Source: Limonium bicolor (lineage: Eukaryota > Streptophyta > Magnoliopsida > Caryophyllales > Plumbaginaceae). Taken from it: DNA of 64,000 nucleotides. The position numbers were made by a program, and so were the translations under genes. Every line of letters starts with the position of its first letter. Within the stretch, counting starts at the first letter, position 1. The notes under the pieces are model-generated. The model was given only the letters and a program-made list of their open reading frames with translations, was not told the origin of the DNA and did no database searches. Positions 54,733 to 64,000 of the stretch are shown piece after piece. The DNA lies in contig CM041778.1 in the NCBI GenBank assembly GCA_023374045.1, forward strand, positions 291,253,533-291,317,532, in the 5' to 3' direction.

Positions 54733-55686
54733 CGCACAATCGATTAGCGTATGTTTCATGTATTGAGTACGTAAACTACAGTGTGCATAGCACAATACAA
54801 TTAGTTGTGATGTTTGATACATATGTTATATAAACACATGTATTCATTCTTTTGTGGTTGTGGTTATTACGCACAATTAGATGCGAATACCAGATGTATT
54901 AGAGGCTTACCTCGTTAACTTCGGTGCGAGAATTCAGGAAAAGAGGAGTAGAAACTCCAAGGGAATTAAAATCCCTACGATATGTATTGATTTGAGACCA
55001 AATATGGAAATGTTATGAGGTATGAATTGGTATGAGACCGATGTAGAACCTGGTAGGAATTAAATTCTCTAAGTAATTGCTGAGAGGTGAATTAAGAATA
55101 TTGACTGATGGACTGAGTTCCATAATTTGGAGATGTATTGATTTATGATTATGACTAGAAGGACTAAAAGATATAAAATTCTACATGAATAATTATTTGG
55201 TTGTTTAAAGTTGACGTGGGAGGTAGAACTTGATCTTGGCCAGATCAAGGAAAACTGAACACAAATTGGGGTGAAAGGATAGTTCAACACTGATGCTGAT
55301 CACATCAGGGTCGGATGATTCCTGAAACTCCCTACAAGTGGTCACAATTAACCACGTTAAGAGTAGATGTAGTAGCATAAAATGGAATTGGAGTTGACAT
55401 GTATTTTCGTTACTAAGTCTCGCTCATGGAACCGAGGACGTATGTGCCATTGTCTTCGGACCGGTTACATGAGGAGTATGCAGCAAAGAATATATAAAGA
55501 GTATTTCGATTACTAAAACATACAAAAGATATGTTGTGTGGTAAGTGTGGTAAATGTATATATATGGCAGACCTTATGAGTCAGAATGCCTATACAGATA
55601 TTGAGTGATCTATATGACCTTTTAGTGTGAAGTTACTTGTGTCTTCTAAGAAATGTAGATACATTGGAACTTTGGGGACAAAGTTC

Positions 55687-55703
55687 TTTTAAGGGGGGTA
55701 GAT
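55687..55703 (+). other. Terminal polypurine tract, element B
   Basis: TTTTAAGGGGGGTAGAT is immediately followed by the LTR start TGAAATACCCC. Confidence 0.88.
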
Positions 55704-58229
55704 TGAAATACCCCAAGCCATAATATATTAATGAACTATCTAATTAGGATATACTAAAGCTAGAACATGCCTTAGAAACATTAGAAGGAGAGTTTAACAA
55801 CGAAACACAAAAGATGCTTAAAGATCACTTAAAGCCAAAAATGTATTTTAAGAGACCATAGTGATTTAATGACCTCAATAAGGTTCCAAAGTGAATTCAT
55901 AAGTCTTATAATCAATCTAAGAACATTATGAAACCATTACCAAAGAAAACCAATCTCAGAAACAACTTAAGACAAAAATATGCCATAAAAACCCCTTAAA
56001 GCATATTTTGGATATATTGTCTTAAGAATGAGTCTTGGATGGTTTTAAAGGCTTGATTATATGTAAATGTACTAAAATAAAATAATAAATTATTTGCAAA
56101 GCAAACCAAACTATAAAAAGAGTTAAGACACAAAAAGGAGCCCGAAAACTCCTTAAAACGTGTTTTTGCGGATTGTCTTCGAAATTGGTTTTGAGTGGAT
56201 AGTTGGCCTTGTATACATACTAAAATACATGTATACTACCTAATATCATATTAGGAATTTAATTTGAATATTTTACCAAAAATTTTACAAATATAATATT
56301 TAATGTGAATAGTAACCTCAAATAGTGGCCATTTAGTCAAATATTGACCAAGAATGGTCAATGATAAAAAATTGACCATCCTTGGCTATTGATGTCGGCA
56401 AGGAAAAAGGAGAAGGCCAGCTGATCAATCAAGTTACGAAAAGCATATTGATGAGTTGTTAGATTACTATTCAAATCATTACTTTATATTACTTTAACAT
56501 ATCTTAACTACTTTTCTCTTCTTCTTCTTTGCTTTCCACGAATCCCTTTCATTAGCTCCTGTCCCAAACCGTGAGTCTTCAATATTAGAAGCTCCCTCCC
56601 TTCTCCTGCATTGGTTTTCCTTCATTGTTGCCATTTAGGAGCTTAAAGAACACCTTATCTTGTAGAAATCATAACTTTCTCATCTTAAGTCCAAATTCCA
56701 AGCTTAATAGCTCGTTGGAATCCTTGTTTGAAGAGTTTTATATCTATAGCTCATGTGTCCCAAAAATCTGAGGAAAAACCATGAAGAAGGGCATTTGATT
56801 CTCGAGGTAAAACATTGCCTTCTTGGAAACTCTTTGTTCTTCGATTTTCATCAAGGCCGAGTGCCTAGGGTTACTAACCCTCCTTATTCTTCATCTTATT
56901 CTATGATTTTGGAGCCAATTTCTCTAGCAAATTGCTGTCAAAGTTTCTAAGGAAATCAAGCTTAATATTAAGCTAAAGGTTAATATACAAGGTAAATACT
57001 ACAACTACCTATTTCAAGGTTCTAATTGTTGATCTATATATGATCTAACATATTGTTCATCTTGTTTATTATTTCTGAAATTATAAGTGTGTTAGATTTA
57101 ATTTTTGACACATTAAATGTTAATATTTTGTAAATCTAAATATATGATATAAGCTTCAATATAAACTATCATAATATACAAGAAAAATTCATATACTATG
57201 AATTTCAATATGGCCAAAAATTAAGGGCTTATTAATAAGTTAGAAAAATTATCTAACTTAGTTAAATTAAAGGAATTAGAGTAATTAAGAGTAATATGTA
57301 AAATTTAGGAAGTTTTGGTACCTAAAGGTGAACACCGAAAATTAATGGGGTCAATATGGAATTTTTGAGAGTTTAGATGATGAGAAAATAATTGTAGAAT
57401 AAAGTTTACAATTTATAAAGATTTTTATAAGTGTTATAAGGAATTTATAAGGTTTTTGGTATATTTAAGGTTAATAAAAGATGGTATTTATATACTATAA
57501 CATTAGATAATAAAATCTGGTGCTTTGGAGATGTTTAAAATGATTTTTGATGTTCAAAAATCTGTAGGTAAATTAATTACGAAAATTAGAAATTAATTGG
57601 AGTTAAATTGGTTAATAAATGAAAGAATAAACCACAAGGGTAAAATGGTAATTTTACGTGGTCAAACATGGTCAGTGATAGTTTATAAAATATTTAGATG
57701 AGTTAGAATAAAAATTATAGCAAAAGATTAGGTAATAAAATGTTTAAGGAATAAAAAGTTAACATAAATTAAATTTAGGGGTAATGTTGTAAATTCTAGA
57801 AAATTAGGGGGTTTGACCATAAAATGCTGGTCAAACTTGGGTATATTTTAGTAATTGACCAAAAGTATAAAAGAAATTAATTAAGAAAGACTTTGAAAGG
57901 AATTAGAAGTAAAAATAACAAGTTTAGAACTTACTATGAGTAAAATAGAAATTAAAAGAAAACTATGGGAAAGGAATGTAAATAACACATTTTTATGTGT
58001 TTAGAAGGTTAAGGAAATTAAATAAAGGATTTAGAAACAAGTTGTAAAAGAAACAGAGTTAAGACGGGGTTAAACGAGACCCGTATATAACTTAAGGTAT
58101 ACGAGGGGTATACCCATAATTTAATAAGTATAGGAGAAATCAATACTTAAAGTGTTTTAAAGAAAATACAAGTTATATTGGAAAGAGAAATAAATACGTA
58201 TGATACGGAGTATCATACGGACGTGTACG

Positions 58230-58470
58230 AAAAATTTTGGTATACATGAATAGTACTCATATATGTGAACAGTATCTATGTACATGAATAGGAAATACGT
58301 ATACGTGAACAGTAAAATACGAGACGCATACGTGAACAGTAAAATACGAGACGTATACGTGAATAGTGAAATACGGTGAATAGTAAAATACGAGGCCGTA
58401 TAAATGAATAGTAGAATACACGACCATATAAATGAATAGTAAAATATGGATGAATAGTGAAAATACGAAA
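58230..58470. repeat. Tandem repeat, TACGTGAACAGTAAAATACGAGAC-type units
   Basis: Seven or so degenerate units of 25-38 bp with GTGAA(C/T)AGTAAAATACG. They lie about 2.5 kb into the LTR, roughly where element A carries its palindromic array. Confidence 0.8.
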
Positions 58471-59642
58471 ACCTAATACAAGGTCTGTATAAGCCTAAAG
58501 TTGCTAACTGTGCAACCAAATAACTGTTAACGATGTTAGTATGTTAATGAATTTGAATTGAGCTTGAAAACGCTCCTAAATGAACGAACCCGTTTAACGG
58601 TAAACTATTATACCCGGGTTAACCTAGAAAGAGGTTTAAGTTGAAAAGAGAACCAAATTAGTTCTAAGACACAGGATACTAATACTAGTTTTGGTTACAG
58701 ATCTAGATAGTCGGAGGCGTTCGGCGGATTAGGCGAACGTGGTATTAAGAGCTAGCCAATCTCCGGTGTACGGTATGGGATTCTTGTAGCTTGCTTGTTA
58801 ACGGGGTCTACCTCGGTTTGTGTGCTATGTGTTATTGTGATACGACCAAACAAGATTAAGCATGAAACCGATTTACTGTATTGTTATTGTGCGTCCATTG
58901 CAAACTAACACGACTTGATTCAGAGCTTGTTCATTAACTATGTTTAGTAACAATTGTATAAGGTTATAAACACTCCCCGTTGTTAATTGGTTAATACCGA
59001 GAGAGGTTTAAATAACAAATTGTCATTGAGACTTCAACTAACTGGAACTTGGGGGGAGAGGAATCCGGGACTGACTGGTAATGCATGTTTAGGTTAGGAG
59101 GTCGGCATCTGTATCAGATCCGTCTTCCACATATGGCTCGTTTACGACTTGTCGCCTAGGATCGACAAATAGACCCGACCATCTCGCCATCCTCGATGTG
59201 AAACAGTTCGAGGTGGGGAGGCAAATTAAAAGAAGCGAGGGGGAGGGGAGGGGTCAAGCTACATCCCTCATAATTTAAGAATTAATGTTTATTAACCCAA
59301 TGGAGCTAATAACTCATTGGCTAGGGTTACCTTGACCCTACAAAAATAAACAATTCAGTTAGGGAACAACCAGTTCTTTTAAGAGAACGGTTGACACTTA
59401 TAAGGTATGGTCAAACACGAGAACTAAACAATTCTTAGGCCTCAGGAGTTAGGAGTTAGGAATCTAACTTACTCATTAATGGGCGTCCATTACGACGTTC
59501 AATTTATTGGAACAGTGAATGTTTCACATGGGTGTGTTGTTTGTTATCGTACTTCTTATTATTATTTGTATGAATAATCAACTGCATGTATATGACAAAG
59601 TAGTCGTGTGTAGCCTTGTTAGCTTGTGGGCTGCACGTCTTC

Positions 59643-59674
59643 TGTACCAGCAATGTGCTGAGCCCCTTGGGGCC
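59643..59674 (+). other. Conserved LTR motif, element B copy
   Basis: TACCAGCAATGTGCTGAGCC followed by CCTTGGGGCC is the reverse complement of the motif at 11970-12000, 21576-21606 and 7897-7931. Orientation relative to the element is the same in all copies. Confidence 0.65.
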
Positions 59675-60051
59675 TGTGATTTAAACTTTGCAGGTAGGTG
59701 CCGGACGAGGACTCAACTTGAGAGTAGAAGCGGGTAGAGTACTTCGGGTTGCTTTTACATTTGTTACGCGAGTTGTGCATGTACACTCGTTTAGTAAACG
59801 GATGAGATGTTAGTATGATGTATTAGGATATGAGATACTCGGTATAAATTGTGGTTTATGGATTGTATTGTATAGATGCTTGAGTAATTATCCGGTTAGT
59901 CAGACCGTGACTTGTAAGAGAATAGGCCTAGTTCGTCATGTGGGTGACTAATGGCGGCAACACCAAATTTAGTAGAACTTTTCCGCTGCGTTGTTAATGA
60001 ACGAGATGGACATAGGGCGATGATCACTGTATTTGAAGATGGGGTGTTACA

Positions 60052-60571
60052 TTAAGTGTCTTAGGGAGATTATATGACCAAGGATGACTTAGGAATGTCT
60101 GGAGAGGAAATATAAGTTATAATGGTGAATTTAAGGTACCAAAACCATAACAAGAGAAGTTCTAAGACTTGTGAAAGTTTGGAGGAAAATAAGGTATAAT
60201 GTCTTGTGAAGGTTTAAGCATGAACTAGAGTATATGACTTTGAGAAATTTGAGTAAATGGAATGGGGATGTATAATGATGTTATGGAGTGGTCAAATTGG
60301 TATGGAGAGAACATTTTGGTCAGTTGAAATCTTAAGCAAAAATTTACTAGTTGGAAGTGTAAGGAATTAAGTTCTAAGTGTTAAGGATTTAGTGAGAATT
60401 TGAGTAAAAGATTATGGAGTTTGATTATGGGTGAATTGAGGAGTTTAGTGGATGATTTAGGTGTGGGTTAAAGTGCCAAAATGATGTTAGACCATACTAA
60501 GACATTTGTAAGCATTTAGAAACAAGGGTCTAGAGCCGACCTACCTTAGGATCGACCTAGGCAAAGTCGGT
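60052..60571 (+). repeat. Fragment of a giant-LTR family LTR
   Basis: It is similar to the reverse complement of about 9600-10150 of the solo LTR (shared AATGGTGAATTTAAG and ACTTAGGAATGT words). It is cut at 60572 by the Athila element and at 60052 by element B. Near its right edge is an imperfect palindrome GCCGACCTA...AAGTCGG. Confidence 0.6.
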
Positions 60572-60749
60572 TGATAAGCCGCAGACTTATCATATTTTAT
60601 GCATTATATTTGGTATTATATTTATCTAAATAGAGTTATATATGTGTTATTTATGCTTATTATGTGTTAAAGTATATTATTTGTACAGACTTATGTTTTT
60701 ATGAGTTTTCTGTGCAAGGAATGATTTTCTGGGCAAAAGTTCAATTGAA

Positions 60750-61040
60750 GCCGGACTCCATGCCGGGTTGCTCCTGCACGGCATAAACACAGAACAGAAC
60801 AGAGGCCTTGCCGGACATGATGTCGAGTAGATTCCATCCGGCATAAGTAAAGAGTCACCACAGTTGACCAAGCGATAGCAGTTATTGACCGTTGGTGATT
60901 AGGATGGTGCCGGGTACGATGCCAGGTATCTCCTACCCGGCATATGTACTGTTTCGCGCGGAATTGGCGGTTTCGACCGTTAACAGTTGGGCGCATTTAT
61001 CACGTGTGCCAGCTACCGACGATCCGGCACGACGCCCGGC
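60750..61040. repeat. GCCGGG/CCCGGC palindromes upstream of the Athila TATA box
   Basis: The best example is GCCGGGTACGATGCC with TACCCGGC at about 60908-60942. Further half-sites are near 60760, 60810, 60838 and 61024-61040. Confidence 0.75.
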
Positions 61041-61059
61041 AACAGACACTTTTGATGCC

Positions 61060-61067
61060 TATAAATA
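61060..61067 (+). promoter_or_regulatory. TATA box of the Athila LTR
   Basis: CCTATAAATAGGCC lies about 20-300 bp downstream of the CCGG palindromes. Confidence 0.65.
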
Positions 61068-62088
61068 GGCCGAGAAAGGCTGCAATTTGACACATTCCAA
61101 CATACATATACCCTCCAAACACATCCCTATTTCCGCCACATTCCATCTGTTGGTGTCCAAGAGTTTCTACGGATCCATTCCACGAAGAAGAAAAGAAGAT
61201 TACCTTTTCGGGTTAAGGCTTTTGATTAATCTTCTTCTCCCCCATGTATTTATTCTTTAATTGGAGTGGATGGTGAAGTAGAGATCCTTGTTAGTTTGGT
61301 TAGGGATGAGTTCCTTCCTTGTAAACATTTTGACCATTCAATATATATATTCCACAAGTTTTACTAAGATTCAGATTTCCATATAAGGCGGAATGAGTTC
61401 GCTACTTGTTCTCCTATCTTCTAAATTTCACTTGAGGTTCAAAAGACAAGAGTGTTTATGGTTAAGGAATCTTTGTGGTTCGTCACCATTGTTAGATGCA
61501 GAGTGTAGATGGCAACACCGAAAGAGTTGAATAATCTTATCCATTTTCATTATTTCAGTCGAATACTGACGAGAGATTGTTGGGTTCGAATTTGGATAGT
61601 GAGTCCTTGTTTTCGGGGTTTGAAACTGGGATAAAAATTCACATTTCGTTCTTGCCGAGTCTAGTGTCGGGTTAGTTCTGTCCGGCGCATTCAATGTCTT
61701 TGAATATGCCGCGCAGAAACTATCCGGCAGGACATCCGGCACGTTCATATGTTCGGTTGATTTCAGAAACTTGTTATGTATTGAGTGTTCACAGTGGTAC
61801 TTGGGGTTGATCTAGTCCCGAATCATACATTTAGTTAGGACTTTAGTTAGTTCTTTTAGATTAGAATTACCTTTACTTTCCCCCTTGTTTTAGAATAGGT
61901 ATTACCGGAATTAGGACTAGTTTTCTATAAGTCCCTTGGGTTCGATACTCTCGGTCGTGATATATTTACACTATACTCCGACCGGGTTTTATTTTGCTAC
62001 CCGTAGTAGAGTTGTAGGTTTAGTTATTAGTTTAGTATTTTATTCATTTTGTATACAGTTTTATCCTACAAAAATCTCGTTAGCAAAT

Positions 62089-62106
62089 TGGCGCCATTGT
62101 CGGGGA
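62089..62106 (+). other. Primer binding site of the Athila-type element
   Basis: TGGCGCCATTGTCGGGGA is the standard Athila-group form (TGGCGCCGTTGCCGGGGA-like). Confidence 0.85.
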
Positions 62107-62216
62107 CTTGGAATTAGTCCAAGTCCTAAATTCGGTAAAACGCCCTATTCTTTATTCTTTATTCTTTTCTTTGATTCTTTAATCTAATTTGTTTATTTTG
62201 TTTTTCTGTTGAATAG

Positions 62217-62880
62217 GCCGGGTGCAAGGCCGGATGTCTCGTACCAGGTACATTCGACATTTTTTTAATTCTTTAATTCTTTTATTCTTTGATGTATTTC
62301 GCCCTCAGTTTTGCAAATTTGAATGTGTCATGCAGCATGCCGGGCATCGTGAACCCGGCATACTCGGAGGAAGTCCGATGGCGGACAGGATATATCCGGC
62401 CTCATGTCCGGCATATTCAAGTTTTTCAAAATTTCGTGCAGTATTGAGTTCTTGACAATTTAAATTTGTTCTTGCTTACTCCCTTTCGTTATTTCTCTCT
62501 CCTAATAGTCCCTATACTATGATTCTTTAATTTAAATTTTGAATTTGAACTTGCCGTGTATCATGCCGGGTTTCCTATACCCGACATTTCGGAGGAAGTC
62601 CTATGCCGGATTGGAGGTGTCTGGCATGTCACCCGGCATGTTCAATTTCCCTCAATATTTTCTGTCGTAAATAATAGGGACAGTTAGGAATGATCTCTTA
62701 CAATCTCTTATTTACCCTTACATTTTGATTATCTTTTACATTTCATGTCTTTTAATTAAGTTATGTTCGATTTTTGGTCACGCCGGGCAACATGCCGGTT
62801 TGTATAAACCCGACAATAGTGGAGGAAGTCCACTGTCGGGTAAGAGTCGCCCGGCACTATGTCCGGCATAACCAAAAATT
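62217..62880. repeat. Leader modules of ~224 bp with GCCGGG...CCCGGC palindromes
   Basis: Three modules start near 62332, 62556 and 62780. Each has CATGCCGGG or CACGCCGGG, a following (A)ACCCG(G/A)CA arm, GGAGGAAGTCC and a second CCGGCAT half. A shorter version is at 62217-62262. They lie between primer site and gag. Confidence 0.8.
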
Positions 62881-62989
62881 TATTTCTTCTTGTATTTTTG
62901 TAAGTCTAATTACGTCATTATATTATTTATTTTATTATTACGAAGTATTATAGCGTTTTCTCTTGCTCCTCCTGAAGTTATCAAAGTGA

Positions 62990-63417
62990 ATGCTTCTGCG
63001 GTCCACGAATTCTCCTAAAGATTTAGCAAATTTTGACCCAGAAATCGAGAGGACTCTTCTTCGTTCCCTTCATCAACGAAGAAACCAACAACACCTACCT
63101 CCTACACAAATGGCAGCACCTACCGTCCGAAACATAAACCGGCCTTCCAACTAAGGCTAGAAACCAGCAATCGACCTCCCTCTCCTTCCACAAAACGAAT
63201 ACGATGAATGGCAAAAACTTAAGCCATATCATCAAATCCGATGCATCAAGGAATTGGGTTTATTTGACGGGTCGAACCCGGACGATGCCTTGCTCCACGT
63301 CACCAAATTTCTACAGCACACAAACAGCCTAACCTCCACAAATAATGTCCTCCATTATGCCTGACTTTCCCTCTTCCCCCATAGTCTTACGGGGAACGCC
63401 AGCAAATGGTACCACAG
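62990..63417 (+). pseudogene. Athila-type gag, N-terminal fragment
   Basis: The ATG at 62990 gives MLLRSTNSPKDLANFDPEIE, the start typical of Athila gag (FDPEIERT). A retrotransposon-gag capsid region follows: KELGLFDGSNPDDALLHVTK, then LFPHSLTGNASKWY. Gag forms the virus-like particle. There are in-frame stops around 63151-63160 and in HYA-stop-LSLF near 63363. The frame is cut at 63418 by the Tat-type LTR. The family match rests on these motifs. Confidence 0.82.
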
Positions 63418-64000
63418 AGTGAGCCTCGATTTTAAACCCTATCCTATGTGGATTAAGTTGATTAGGATCTAACCGGGTTTTAGGTCCACTTATAACCTAA
63501 GATTAATAACTATGTCATATAACAATAATTATTAAAACCTAAGCTAGCTCACTGGAACCTATTATGAGTCGCCACCTAATTTTAACCTAGATAAAATTAG
63601 GAAAGGAGAGTTCGGGTTCGGGGGCTTGGTATTCGACTTATTTAGGGTTCAAATTACTTTTATTACCCTTCCTAGGCCGTTTTTCCTCTACTTGGTTTAT
63701 TTACGGCTTTCTACAACGTTGTTTTTAACCTAGGTGCGCGCTTCTGTTTTTTTTATTTTTTAACGTTTTTTGACAGAAAATTAAAGTGACATTGAAAGTT
63801 ACCTAAACTAAGGTTTCAGAGGCAGAATTAGGTCAAATTTTTATTTCGTCCGTAGCCACGGACCTAATGTCTGAGACCACGGACCCTAGTTGAATTAAGT
63901 GATTTCGAAAACAAAACTAAAATAAAAACACAAACTTGAAAAGTCCGGGGCCACGGACAGGGTGTCCGTGGGCCCGGACATGTATTGACAGAAACCCTAA
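63418..64000 (-). repeat. Third Tat-type LTR copy, partial, minus strand
   Basis: The reverse complement matches the last ~580 bp of the LTRs at 36430-37011 and 44030-44609 (GTGAGCCTCGATTTTAAACC at its left edge). The terminal TG reads AG, a terminal mutation. It includes the CCGG palindromic block (63840-63985) and runs off the window, so a whole element or solo LTR may lie beyond. Confidence 0.9.

Larger units (their letters stand above)
53100..55703 (+). other. Internal domain of element B, no coding capacity
   Basis: Alignable to element A at about 53655-53760, 54000-54080 and 55220-55360. The longest frame (53905-54111) shows no known domain. It contains an internal polypurine-like motif at 54716-54732 and the terminal tract. 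Confidence 0.65.
53100..60051 (+). mobile_element. Element B: giant-LTR retrotransposon related to A, 5' part missing
   Basis: In plus orientation it has an ORF-less interior, a terminal polypurine tract (55687-55703) and a 4348-bp 3' LTR (55704-60051, TGAAATACCCC...GGGGTGTTACA). Interior segments align with element A in reverse orientation, and LTR landmarks (conserved motif at 59643-59674, LTR-end hairpin region near 59935) are shared. No 5' LTR or primer site is seen upstream, where a LINE lies instead, so the 5' side is deleted. The left limit is approximate. Confidence 0.78.
55704..60051 (+). repeat. 3' LTR of element B
   Basis: 4348 bp, TG...CA. It is followed by TTAAG (60052-60056), the presumed target copy; the partner copy is not identifiable. 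It contains AT-rich U3, a tandem repeat at 58230-58470 and the conserved motif near its 3' end. The frames at 56753-56950 and 58157-58519 have no recognised content and are not taken as genes. Confidence 0.85.
60572..62085 (+). repeat. 5' LTR of the Athila-type element
   Basis: About 1.5 kb. The 3' limit is set at GTTAGCA, three bases before the primer site. It carries a TATA box at 61060-61067 and several GCCGGG...CCCGGC palindromes upstream of it. The frames at 60677-60996 read through these palindromes by chance. Confidence 0.8.
60572..63417 (+). mobile_element. Athila-type Gypsy retrotransposon, 5' portion
   Basis: It has an LTR starting TGATAAGCCGCAGACTTATC, an Athila-type primer site TGGCGCCATTGTCGGGGA, a repeat-bearing leader and the start of an Athila gag. 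It is cut at 63418 by a Tat-type LTR, and the rest of the element is outside the window. Confidence 0.88.

Noticed and set aside
58157..58519. A 120-codon Tyr/Phe/Ile-rich frame antisense to element B
   Set aside because: Produced by the tandem repeat at 58230-58470 within the LTR.
61428..62455. Several 77-106-codon frames around the Athila LTR and leader
   Set aside because: They cross the LTR boundary, primer site and palindromic modules and show no domain.

Overview
This window is plant nuclear DNA, most likely from a eudicot with a repeat-rich genome. Nearly every base that can be assigned belongs to a transposable element, and no intact host gene, tRNA or rRNA gene was recognised. The mix (plant L1-type LINEs with DUF4283/CCHC ORF1 and zf-RVT tails, Ty3/Gypsy elements of Tat, Athila and chromovirus-like type, a Sirevirus-type Ty1/Copia element, CACTA, Mutator-like and hAT-type non-autonomous transposons) is typical of angiosperm heterochromatin such as a pericentromere. 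The species cannot be named from the sequence.

Layout: (1) 1-5545, a decayed LINE on the minus strand. (2) 6092-6736, a Mutator-like element with ~235-bp terminal inverted repeats and a 9-bp target duplication. (3) 7130-27175, a very large LTR retrotransposon (element A, minus strand, target duplication CTTAT) with ~4.4-kb LTRs and a 5.2-kb internal domain without gag/pol. Its left LTR holds a nested 4.4-kb solo LTR (7524-11943) and its right LTR a 1.7-kb CACTA element (23960-25643). (4) 27181-28974, AT-rich DNA with a telomere-like duplication and a short-period GATTCACTTT array. (5) 29011-48553, a Sirevirus-like Copia element (minus) with gag, pol and an extra env-position ORF. It contains an hAT MITE (31939-32539), and its integrase is split by a 9.6-kb non-autonomous Tat-type Gypsy element (34976-44609). 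(6) 48554-49136, continuation of the GATTCACTTT array. (7) 49137-52769, a 5'-truncated LINE (plus) with its own hAT MITE. (8) about 53100-60051, element B, a relative of A in plus orientation with a ~4.35-kb 3' LTR. (9) 60052-60571, a fragment of another LTR. (10) 60572-63417, the 5' part of an Athila-type element. (11) 63418-64000, a third Tat LTR copy inserted in the Athila gag and running off the window.

All protein genes here are retroelement genes and all are broken by stops, frameshifts or insertions. Insertion order can be read from target duplications. Rough by-eye LTR comparison agrees with it: about 94% in one stretch of A, about 96% in the Sirevirus, and about 98% in the Tat element nested inside the Sirevirus. 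No gene network or operon exists here. The interest is in non-coding architecture: a retrotransposon family with conserved but ORF-less interior and duplicated polypurine tracts, hairpins whose arms change in a compensatory way, and CCGG-centred palindromes shared by unrelated LTR families.
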